From: Roseburia hominis
GTDB lineage: Bacteria > Bacillota > Clostridia > Lachnospirales > Lachnospiraceae
NCBI GenBank assembly: GCA_021771815.1
Contig: JAETOE010000040.1
Location: 1-32,887, forward strand
Length of the DNA stretch: 32,887 nucleotides
Reading direction: 5' to 3'
The translations under genes were made by a program, and so were the position numbers. This document shows positions 1 to 7,298 of the stretch, one piece after another (positions within the stretch are counted from its first letter, which is position 1; every line of letters begins with the position of its first letter). A model generated the notes under the pieces. That model worked only from the letters and a program-made list of their open reading frames with translations, was not told the DNA's origin and ran no database searches.

Positions 1-210
1 AAATATTGACAGCTTGAAATCTCAAATAGAAAAAACGAAGTTTTTTCATGTTTTCATTGAATCTTTCAAGGTTTATTCACTGTTCAGTTATCAATGTTCG
101 AGCAAATCACCGATTTGCTTTGAAATCTCCGATTCACTTTAGCCTCTGCTTCACAGAGCCGGCTGTAAATCTTTAATCTGCTTTGTTGTCGATCAGTTCT
201 TGACGACAGC
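1..210 (-). other. Structured leader transcript, probably of an rRNA operon beyond the left edge
   Basis: No plausible gene lies here. On the minus strand the tandem promoters at 217-374 read into this stretch and out of the window. It contains a hairpin at 101-119 (8-bp stem AGCAAATC/GATTTGCT), a segment at 79-100 reading GAACATTGATAACTGAACAG on the minus strand, and an A/T hairpin at 29-47. The 79-100 segment resembles spacer and leader sequences before 16S and 23S rRNA genes of Clostridia, so I infer that a 16S gene begins just left of base 1. The alternative is a short non-coding RNA of about 180 nt ending at the 29-47 hairpin, but that stem is A/T only and would be a poor terminator. Confidence 0.45.
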
Positions 211-216
211 TTATTA

Positions 217-245
217 ACTATATCATCTTTGAACTTGTTTGTCAA
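217..245 (-). promoter_or_regulatory. Strong sigma-A promoter, proximal of a tandem pair
   Basis: On the minus strand TTGACA (240-245) is separated by 17 bp from TATAGT (217-222). This is a full -35 match and a 5/6 -10 match at ideal spacing. The sequence following the -10 (AAGCTGTCGTCAAGAAC) resembles that following the distal promoter, so the two look like copies of one promoter unit. Confidence 0.8.
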
Positions 246-345
246 CAACTTTTTTCTAAAACATTTTGATGAAATAGTTTTAGAATAGCGGTCATTCTTT
301 CGGAATCCGCCTGTCTGTACCGCTGTTCTTGCGGTCAGCTTGTTT

Positions 346-374
346 ATATTATCATCATTATTTTGGAATGTCAA
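346..374 (-). promoter_or_regulatory. Strong sigma-A promoter, distal of a tandem pair
   Basis: On the minus strand TTGACA (369-374) is separated by 17 bp from TAATAT (346-351). The DNA upstream of the -35 (375-443) is very A/T rich, as expected of an UP element, and holds an A/T hairpin at 414-442. Tandem near-consensus promoters with A-tracts upstream are typical of stable RNA operons. Between these elements and the end of radA at 493 there is no gene. Confidence 0.8.
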
Positions 375-492
375 CACCAATTTCCAAGTTTCAAAAAAGA
401 AAGTTTTCTGTCGAAAATTGTATTAATTGAATATACAATTTTGTACAATTAACGAACCTCTTTTTCAGAAATCAAAATATCGTTACTATAAG

Positions 493-1860
493 CTACCGCA
501 TCACATAATCCATCGCATCCTTGACGGTTCGGACGCCGACCAACCCGATTCCTTTCACATCCTTGAGCCCCTCGCGGCATACCTCCGGCAGAATGCAAAC
601 TTCAAAGCCGAGCTTCTTCGCTTCCAGCACGCGCTGTTCCGCCATGCTCACCGCACGCACCTCGCCGCTTAAGCCCACCTCACCAAAGCAGATCGTCTTC
701 TCGTCGATTGCCTTGTCCTTATAGCTCGACACAAGTGCAAGCACAAGCCCTAAATCAATCGCCGGCTCGTTCATACGGATGCCGCCCGCTATATTGACAT
801 ACGCGTCACAGTTCCCGAGCTGTAAACCCAATCGCTTTTCCAGAACCGCCATCAGAAGATTCACACGGTTGAAATCCGTTCCCGCCGCCGTCCTGCGCGG
901 AATTCCGAAATTGCTGTGGCACACCAGCGCCTGCACCTCCAGAAGAATCGGTCTGGTTCCCTCCATCGAGCACGCCACCACAGAGCCGGACGCGCCTTGC
1001 GGCTTGCCCGAGAGCATGAACTCCGAAGGATTTTCCACTTCCGTAAGTCCGTCCTGCCGCATTTCAAAGACGCCGATCTCATTCGTCGAGCCGAAACGGT
1101 TCTTGACGCCCCGCAGAATGCGGTAAGCCGCATGGCGGTCGCCCTCGAAATAAAGTACCGTATCGACCATATGCTCGAGCACCCTCGGTCCCGCCACCAC
1201 TCCTTCCTTGGTCACATGACCAACAATAAATATGGAAATCCCCATTCCCTTTGCGATCTGCATAAGGATGCCTGTCGCCTCGCGCACCTGTGACACGCTG
1301 CCCGGCGCGGAAGCTACCGCTTCATTGTACATCGTCTGTATGGAGTCAATGACTACGACCTTGGGTTTCTCCCGGTCAATCACTTTCTGAATCACATCCA
1401 GATTCGTCTCACAGAGCAGGCTTAAACTATCCCGAAAGGTTCCGATGCGCTCCGCCCGTATCTTAATCTGCTGTAAGGATTCCTCACCTGATATGTACAG
1501 GACCTCCGTTCCCTGCTCCGCGAGATTCCGGCACACCTGTAAAAGCAGTGTGGACTTTCCGATACCCGGATCACCGCCCACGAGCACAAGCGAACCCTGC
1601 ACAATGCCGCCGCCAAGCACCCGGTCCAGTTCCTTTATCTCAGTGGAAATGCGCTTATCCTGCGTCATCTCAATCTGTGAGAGCGGCACTGCCTTCGCCG
1701 TCTCACTCTCCGGGATTTTTCCTTTTCCCACATTCTTTTTATCGATCAGCTCCTCCACAAAAGTATTCCATTCGCGGCAGCCCGGACACTGCCCCATCCA
1801 TTTCGCTGATTCATAACCACAGTTCTGACAGAAATATACCGTTGTTTTACCTTTTGCCAT
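493..1860 (-). CDS. radA: DNA repair protein RadA (Sms)
   Basis: Full-length RadA, 455 aa, a RecA-like hexameric helicase that processes branched recombination intermediates (family knowledge). Visible features in order: an N-terminal four-cysteine zinc finger (C11, C14, C25, C28), Walker A GGDPGIGKS at about residues 95-103, the RadA-specific KNRFG motif at 252-256, and a Lon-protease-like C-terminal domain from about 280. The start has AAGGAG about 7 nt upstream. In Bacillus radA follows clpC directly; here a 136-aa gene and a terminator lie between them, and I see no clear promoter in the 50 bp after that terminator, so radA may rely on readthrough. Confidence 0.97.
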   Translation of the reverse strand: MAKGKTTVYFCQNCGYESAKWMGQCPGCREWNTFVEELIDKKNVGKGKIPESETAKAVPLSQIEMTQDKRISTEIKELDRVLGGGIVQGSLVLVGGDPGIGKSTLLLQVCRNLAEQGTEVLYISGEESLQQIKIRAERIGTFRDSLSLLCETNLDVIQKVIDREKPKVVVIDSIQTMYNEAVASAPGSVSQVREATGILMQIAKGMGISIFIVGHVTKEGVVAGPRVLEHMVDTVLYFEGDRHAAYRILRGVKNRFGSTNEIGVFEMRQDGLTEVENPSEFMLSGKPQGASGSVVACSMEGTRPILLEVQALVCHSNFGIPRRTAAGTDFNRVNLLMAVLEKRLGLQLGNCDAYVNIAGGIRMNEPAIDLGLVLALVSSYKDKAIDEKTICFGEVGLSGEVRAVSMAEQRVLEAKKLGFEVCILPEVCREGLKDVKGIGLVGVRTVKDAMDYVMR

Positions 1861-1913
1861 CTAAGTCTCCTTCTCTTGTTCCTATGCTGCCGACACCATC
1901 CCACGCAGAGCGC

Positions 1914-1944
1914 AAAAAGACCCATCCGCTTCGGACAGGTCTTT
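1914..1944 (-). terminator. Rho-independent terminator between the 136-aa gene and radA
   Basis: The stem AAAGACC/GGTCTTT (1916-1922 with 1938-1944) has an inner TCCG/CGGA stem separated by a symmetric CA/CA internal loop. Read on the minus strand it is followed by TTTTT. It lies 30 bp after the 136-aa gene and about 55 bp before the radA start. Confidence 0.8.
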
Positions 1945-1973
1945 CCATCATTATATCCGTTCTTCCAAATTCC

Positions 1974-2384
1974 TTAACACTTCTGAATGCTGACTGCGAC
2001 CGGCTGTTCTCCCAACTCAACGCTTAAGCTCAGCTTACCACCGAGATTTGTCTTCATCCTTCCGGCATCTGCGCCGTCAATGACAATATCATACTCCGTC
2101 TCATCCTCAAGCTCCACTGTGACCTGTGCGTCCTCCGGTCCCTCTACCTGAAATTCCACGCCAGTGTCCGTCGCCTTTAATCTCTCGACTGCGGTTCCCG
2201 GAACGGATTCATATACAAACATTCCGTTGCGCTCTAACTTGGTGATCTCCCGGCAGGTCTTTACCTTATAAAGGTCGCCCTGATGTTCAAAATTGTCAAG
2301 CTTCGCCTTGGCGCTCAAAGTATAATCTCCAAAGCTGATTGTTCCATCTGCCTCTGAACGAAGCAACTCGCTTATAACAGCCAT
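1974..2384 (-). CDS. Conserved 136-aa protein of unknown function (clpC-radA interval)
   Basis: I recognise this as a conserved Clostridia-type protein, but not its function. Related sequences are, as far as I recall, sometimes labelled endosialidase; nothing here shows enzymatic motifs, so I do not adopt that name. The protein is acidic, with no signal peptide or membrane segment, and appears mostly beta: an N-terminal half with YTLSAKAKLDNFEHQGDLYKV and a C-terminal beta-sandwich-like half. The only cysteines are in TCREI and at the last residue. The start has a perfect AGGAGG 5 nt upstream. It has its own promoter candidate (2455-2483) and is closed by the terminator at 1914-1944. Confidence 0.85.
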   Translation of the reverse strand: MAVISELLRSEADGTISFGDYTLSAKAKLDNFEHQGDLYKVKTCREITKLERNGMFVYESVPGTAVERLKATDTGVEFQVEGPEDAQVTVELEDETEYDIVIDGADAGRMKTNLGGKLSLSVELGEQPVAVSIQKC

Positions 2385-2454
2385 CTCATCCTCCTGTGAT
2401 AGTGCAGTGCAAGCACTCTGCTGCCCTGCTTTATCGAAAAAATATTATATGATA

Positions 2455-2483
2455 ATTATATAATATCCGCCCTATGATTTCCA
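2455..2483 (-). promoter_or_regulatory. Promoter candidate for the 136-aa gene
   Basis: On the minus strand TGGAAA (2478-2483, 4/6 match) is followed after 17 bp by TATAAT (2455-2460). A second TATAAT lies slightly downstream within an A/T palindrome. No hairpin terminator is visible between the clpC stop at 2512 and this site, so clpC transcripts may also read through. Confidence 0.5.
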
Positions 2484-2511
2484 GTAGTTTCAACCACATT
2501 TAAGGATTTTT

Positions 2512-4965
2512 TTACTTTTCCTTCTCCTCAAAAACAATCGCATTTTTCTTCGTGGTAACGACAACCTCACTGCCGTGTTTTACGCTTCCGTCCAGAATCT
2601 TTTCTGCAAGCTTATCCTCGATTTCCTCCTGGATTTTGCGGCGCAGCGGTCTTGCTCCGTATTTCGGTTCGTATGCCTTTTCCACGATATACTGTTTTGC
2701 AGCGTCGCGCACGACAAGCGCAATGCCAAGCTGCTTTTCGCAGCGCGCGGACAGTTCCTTTGTCATCAGTCCGACGATCTGCTTCATGTCCTCTTTGTTC
2801 AGGGAACGGAAAACAATCGTCTCATCGATGCGGTTCAAAAATTCCGGTTTAAAGATACGGCGCACTTCCTCCATAACACTGCCCTTCATGCGCTCGTAAT
2901 CCTGTTTTTCGTTTTCCGTCGATGCAAATCCGAGCTTCTTTGGCTCAACGATTGCCTGTGCTCCGGCGTTGGAGGTCATGATGATGATCGTATTTTTGAA
3001 ATCGACCTTCCTTCCCTGTGAATCCGTGATATGCCCGTCGTCAAGCACCTGAAGCAGAATATTGAACACGTCCGGATGCGCCTTCTCAATCTCATCGAAC
3101 AGGATGACGGAATACGGATTTCTACGCACCTTCTCACTGAGCTGTCCACCGTCCTCATGTCCGACATATCCGGGCGGCGAACCGATCATTTTGGAAACGC
3201 TGTGCTTCTCCATATACTCCGACATATCGACCCGGATCATTGCCTGCTCCTGACCGAACACTGCCTCCGCGAGCGCCTTGGAAATCTCGGTCTTGCCCAC
3301 TCCGGTCGGTCCCAGGAACAGAAACGAACCAATCGGGCGTTTCGGATCCTTTAAGCCGACTCTTCCTCTGCGCACTGCCTTTGCCACGGCTGTCACGGCT
3401 TCTTCCTGCCCGATGACGCGCTGATGCAGGGTCTTTTCCAGTCTGCGCAGCCTTGCCGCTTCCCCCTCCGCCAGCTTCTTTACCGGAATCTTCGTCCAAC
3501 CCGAAACAACGTCGGCGATCTCTTCCTCCCCGACCGTCAGATTCTTTCTCTGCCCTTCCCGCTTTGCCTTTGCGATCTGCTTCTGCTGACGCTCTAAGAG
3601 CATTTCCTTATTCGCCTTTGCAGCGCGCGCCCCCTCAATATCTCCTGCCATAAGCGCACTCTCAAGCGCATCTTCACTCTCTTTGATCTGTGTTTTTAGT
3701 TCCACGGCTTCGCGCGGATCTCCGCCCGCAAACAGCCGTACCTTCGCAGCCGCCTCGTCCATCAGATCAATCGCCTTATCCGGCAGGAAACGGTCGTTGA
3801 TATAACGTGCGGCAAGGCGCACGGAAGCTTCCACCGCCTCGTCCGTAATCGTCACCCTGTGATGCTGCTCATACTGGCTGCGCAGCCCCTTTAAAATCTG
3901 CACAGCCTCCTCCTCCGACGGCTCCTCCACGATCACGGGCTGAAAACGGCGCTCTAACGCCGCATCCTTTTCGATATATTTTCGATATTCTTCCATTGTA
4001 GTTGCGCCAATTACCTGAACCTCACCTCTGGCAAGCGCGGGCTTTAAAATATTGGACGCGTCAATCGCTCCCTCCGCGCCGCCTGCACCGATGATCGTAT
4101 GCATCTCATCAATGAACAGCAGAACATTTCCCACTTTCTTCACATCGGCGATGATCTTCTTGATGCGGTCCTCAAATTCGCCCCGGTACTTGGATCCCGC
4201 AACAATCCCAGACAAATCCAAAGAAACAACGCGCTTCCCAAGAACCGTATCAGGAACCATGCCCGTCGTGATGCGCTCCGCGATGCCTTCTACAATCGCA
4301 GTCTTTCCGACGCCCGGCTCACCGAGCAGACACGGATTATTCTTGCTCCTTCTGCTCAAGATCTGAATCACCCGGTCAATCTCCGCCTCTCTTCCGACGA
4401 CGGGATCGAGTGCTCCTGACGCCGCAAGCTCTGTCAAATCCCTGGAATACTGGTTCAGAAACGGCGTTCCCTCAGTATTTTTCTTGCGTCCCGGCTTTCC
4501 GTTCTGGAAATCCTCCTTGTAGAGATTCGCATCCTCCCCCATTGCGATCAGCGTATCCACATACATTTTCTGGATATTCACCGACAGCGTATTGAGCAGC
4601 CTTGACGCGACGCATTCCGTCTCTTTGACCATTGCAATCAGAATATGCTCCGTTCCGATTTTCTCCGAATGGAAACGCGCCGCCTCACGCCCCGCCCCTT
4701 CCAGGACGCGCATGGCGCGCGGAGAATACCCTCCTTCCTGCAGGATGACCGCGGAAGCAGGCGCAATCAGCTCTTCAATCAGTTCCAGTACCTTTTCTGT
4801 CTCTACACCGTTGTCCCCCAACACCTGCGCTGCGACTCCCGTTCCTTCTTTCAGAAGTCCGAGCAGGATATGTTCTGTCCCGATATAATTGTGATGCAGT
4901 GACTTTGACATTCGCGCGGCGATATCGACCGCTTTCTTCGCTTTCGCTGTATATGATGTCTGCAT
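2512..4965 (-). CDS. clpC: ATP-dependent Clp protease ATP-binding subunit ClpC
   Basis: Class I Hsp100 unfoldase, 817 aa, which feeds substrates to ClpP. Visible: two Clp-N repeats (about 1-140); D1 AAA+ with Walker A GEPGVGKT (215-222) and Walker B LLFIDE; the ClpC-type middle coiled coil (about 415-475); D2 with Walker A GPTGVGKT (552-559), pore loop GYVG (599-602) and Walker B ILFDE; and a KKLGF loop (676-680) matching the LGF/IGF motif that docks ClpP. AGGAGG lies 5 nt before the ATG. The stop codon of the upstream cohesin gene is 9 nt before the start and lies within this ribosome-binding region, so translation is probably coupled. The usual partners ctsR, mcsA and mcsB are absent upstream. 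Confidence 0.97.
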   Translation of the reverse strand: MQTSYTAKAKKAVDIAARMSKSLHHNYIGTEHILLGLLKEGTGVAAQVLGDNGVETEKVLELIEELIAPASAVILQEGGYSPRAMRVLEGAGREAARFHSEKIGTEHILIAMVKETECVASRLLNTLSVNIQKMYVDTLIAMGEDANLYKEDFQNGKPGRKKNTEGTPFLNQYSRDLTELAASGALDPVVGREAEIDRVIQILSRRSKNNPCLLGEPGVGKTAIVEGIAERITTGMVPDTVLGKRVVSLDLSGIVAGSKYRGEFEDRIKKIIADVKKVGNVLLFIDEMHTIIGAGGAEGAIDASNILKPALARGEVQVIGATTMEEYRKYIEKDAALERRFQPVIVEEPSEEEAVQILKGLRSQYEQHHRVTITDEAVEASVRLAARYINDRFLPDKAIDLMDEAAAKVRLFAGGDPREAVELKTQIKESEDALESALMAGDIEGARAAKANKEMLLERQQKQIAKAKREGQRKNLTVGEEEIADVVSGWTKIPVKKLAEGEAARLRRLEKTLHQRVIGQEEAVTAVAKAVRRGRVGLKDPKRPIGSFLFLGPTGVGKTEISKALAEAVFGQEQAMIRVDMSEYMEKHSVSKMIGSPPGYVGHEDGGQLSEKVRRNPYSVILFDEIEKAHPDVFNILLQVLDDGHITDSQGRKVDFKNTIIIMTSNAGAQAIVEPKKLGFASTENEKQDYERMKGSVMEEVRRIFKPEFLNRIDETIVFRSLNKEDMKQIVGLMTKELSARCEKQLGIALVVRDAAKQYIVEKAYEPKYGARPLRRKIQEEIEDKLAEKILDGSVKHGSEVVVTTKKNAIVFEEKEK

Positions 4966-4974
4966 AGCTTCCTC

Positions 4975-7281
4975 CTATAAATCATTGAAATCTATGATTT
5001 CCAAACCGCCCGTCTTTTTTGCAGCCGGAGCTGATTTCTCCTTCTTTCCTGCTCTTTCAGGCTTTTTTTGTTCCGTTTCCGCCGAAACCGGCTTTTCTTT
5101 CTGTATCGGCTGCACTTTTTCCGCCCGCACAGGTTTTTCTCTTTTCATTTCCGTTGAAATTTGCTTCTCTTCCCGTATCGGCTGCACCTTTTCCGCCCGC
5201 ACAGATTTTTCTCTTTTCATTTCCGTTGAAATTTGCTTCTCTTCCCGTATCGGCTGCACCTTTTCCGGTCTTGTCAGTTTCTCTGTCTTTAATTCTTCCG
5301 GAGCTGACTTCTGCTGCCCCGCTTCCGCCGAAACCTGCCTCTCTTCCCGTATCGGCTGCACCTTTTCCGCCCGCACAGGTTTTTCTCTTTTCACTTCTGT
5401 CGGAACCGGCTTCTCTGTTTCTGCTCCCGACGGAGTCTGCTTTTCCTCTTCGCCTTCTACAGAAACCGCGTTCTCCTGTCTGTTTTTCCTGTTCGAGACG
5501 TCGAGCACTTTCAATTCGCGCGGCTTTCCCCTCTTCTCTTTTACCGGAGCATCCTCCTCCGCGACATAATTTTCGTTGAAACGCTCGTCAAACATGTCGT
5601 CATCTGATGTCCCGTCAAGCCCATCATCCTCTTTTCCAGCGAAAATTCCCCGAAATCCTCTTCTTGCTTTTCTTTCTTCCGCTTCAGGCGCACGGTCAGC
5701 CTCTTCATCATCCGCAAAATCATCCTCCGAAAAATCATCATTATTTCCTTTGCGGAATCGGTGAATCAAAAGATTGATGATGACAATGACAAGCACTGCC
5801 AGAATAAATACCAGTACCGCCATCACATTTCTGGAAAATGCTTTCTCCTCGGTATACCGCTGTGAAAGCGCATCGTATTCTTCCTGAAGATATGTGATGT
5901 CCGTGTCGTCCGCCGCTTCCTCGTCCTGCTGCACGCCTATGGAATTCGCCCTCTGGTAAGTGCCTTCAAGTCCGTCATACTGATACCAGCCTTCCGTTCC
6001 GTCGCTGCTTGCCGCATAGAACATATAGAAATCAGATACCAGTTCCGTCTCCTCCTGCGCGGTCTGGTATGCCGTAATCGTTCCGGCATCCCCCGCCGCA
6101 AGCTCCGTCTGCACGTAATTCTCCGGCATCGTAAAATCAATCGGCGCAAGAAGCGCGATCACATATTTTTCCCCGTGGGAAAGCTTCACGAACGGGTAAC
6201 AGGTATCTCTGGTGCCGTCGTATACGAAGAACCGTCCCCCGGCGTCCGCCGCATCCGCAGTCTTCATCCACAAAAGTCCCAGCGACCCTTTCTCAAAGCT
6301 TACGCCTTTATAGTCCGTTCCATGATAATTTATCGTACCTTCCGCAAAATCAGCCGGAATATCCTCCGCCGTAAAATCGTCCGCGATCTGATACGGCGTT
6401 CCGCTGACCGTGACAGTCTCCCCTGCATATTCCGTCTGTTCCGGCGTCTCTTCCGCCTGCTCATTGTCCGAAGGCTCTGCTGTGGCGCCGCTCTGTTTTG
6501 TCACATTGATCGTGTAGGTCGCGGTCACGCCGTTTTCCGCCTTCACGACGACCTTGATCGTGTTCGCGCCCGCCTTCAACTCCGTATTTCCCGTGACAGA
6601 CTCTACGACTGCCTTGGCGTTGACCGGCGTTGCAGACACGGCAATGCTTGTCACGTCGCTGCCGACCATCGCGCTGTAGGTCGTTGTCTTTCCGGTAAAA
6701 GCCGGGGAAAGCGTACCCGGCGAAATCGTAAGGCTCTTTAAGGAGTTGTCCGCCGACTGCGTTCCGGTACCGCCCGCAGCCGTACCTGACGCATTTCCAG
6801 CAGTCGTTCCGGCACCGCCTGACGCATTTCCAGTAGCAGTTCCCGTGCCGCCCGCTGCATTATTCACCGTAACGGAAGCACTGCTGCCGGACATAGAGTC
6901 CATTTCTTCATTTGTATCAAAAATCACGCCGTCGCTGCCCGATACGGAAAGTGCGGCATTTCCCGCTCCGATCGCTTTTAAAGTGACCGTATAGCTTTCC
7001 CCGGTCGCGATCACGCTGCCGCCACCGCCGCCGTAGGTCGTATTGCAGTTCACGAACTGCAGCACATTCGCATCGTAGGAAAGCGTCATTGTCGCGTTCG
7101 CCTTCTCGCCGGACGGACCGCTCGCTTTTACTGTAACCGTAACGGTATCTCCTATATTGACATTTCCTGACGACACCGAGACAGATGTTGCGCCGCCTGC
7201 AGCCCACACTGTGTCCGCCGTCTGCGGTATCAACAACCACAGACACATTACCGCGATTATCATTCCAAGCTTCTTTTTCAT
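4975..7281 (-). CDS. Membrane-anchored cohesin-domain protein with cytoplasmic repeat tail
   Basis: 768 aa. A signal peptide (1-28, ending VWAAG) is followed by a cohesin-like domain (about 31-141), a Gly/Ala/Thr/Asn linker (142-178), a cadherin-like beta-sandwich domain (about 180-262, core TISPGTLSPAF), an extracytoplasmic domain I do not recognise (about 285-450), one transmembrane helix (about 486-506), and a 260-residue charged cytoplasmic tail with 24-residue repeats (about 630-740), ending EIIDFNDL. Cohesins bind dockerins, and the gene immediately upstream (18 nt away) encodes a dockerin protein, so this is most likely its membrane receptor. GGGAG lies 7 nt before the start. The cohesin call is from overall beta pattern and context; the dockerin next door strengthens it. 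The gene is coupled to clpC downstream. Confidence 0.85.
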   Translation of the reverse strand: MKKKLGMIIAVMCLWLLIPQTADTVWAAGGATSVSVSSGNVNIGDTVTVTVKASGPSGEKANATMTLSYDANVLQFVNCNTTYGGGGGSVIATGESYTVTLKAIGAGNAALSVSGSDGVIFDTNEEMDSMSGSSASVTVNNAAGGTGTATGNASGGAGTTAGNASGTAAGGTGTQSADNSLKSLTISPGTLSPAFTGKTTTYSAMVGSDVTSIAVSATPVNAKAVVESVTGNTELKAGANTIKVVVKAENGVTATYTINVTKQSGATAEPSDNEQAEETPEQTEYAGETVTVSGTPYQIADDFTAEDIPADFAEGTINYHGTDYKGVSFEKGSLGLLWMKTADAADAGGRFFVYDGTRDTCYPFVKLSHGEKYVIALLAPIDFTMPENYVQTELAAGDAGTITAYQTAQEETELVSDFYMFYAASSDGTEGWYQYDGLEGTYQRANSIGVQQDEEAADDTDITYLQEEYDALSQRYTEEKAFSRNVMAVLVFILAVLVIVIINLLIHRFRKGNNDDFSEDDFADDEEADRAPEAEERKARRGFRGIFAGKEDDGLDGTSDDDMFDERFNENYVAEEDAPVKEKRGKPRELKVLDVSNRKNRQENAVSVEGEEEKQTPSGAETEKPVPTEVKREKPVRAEKVQPIREERQVSAEAGQQKSAPEELKTEKLTRPEKVQPIREEKQISTEMKREKSVRAEKVQPIREEKQISTEMKREKPVRAEKVQPIQKEKPVSAETEQKKPERAGKKEKSAPAAKKTGGLEIIDFNDL
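5062..5394 (-). repeat. 72-nt in-frame tandem repeats in the cohesin protein tail
   Basis: The 13-mer GTATCGGCTGCAC (plus strand) recurs at 5103, 5175 and 5247, exactly 72 nt apart, and again at 5349 after 102 nt. Each 72-nt unit encodes 24 residues built around VQPIREEKQIST and KREKPVRAEK. The units at 5103-5246 are almost identical at DNA level, which points to recent duplication or homogenisation. The copy number could vary between strains. Confidence 0.9.
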
Positions 7282-7298
7282 CTTAATTCTCCCAACTT

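Noticed and set aside
84-380. 98-codon minus-strand open frame at the left edge
   Set aside because: It spans two near-consensus promoters and a leader hairpin, and its residues look like translated non-coding DNA.
5062-5394. CRISPR-like repeat array
   Set aside because: The regularly spaced 72-nt units are in frame, encode a charged protein tail and have no unique spacers.
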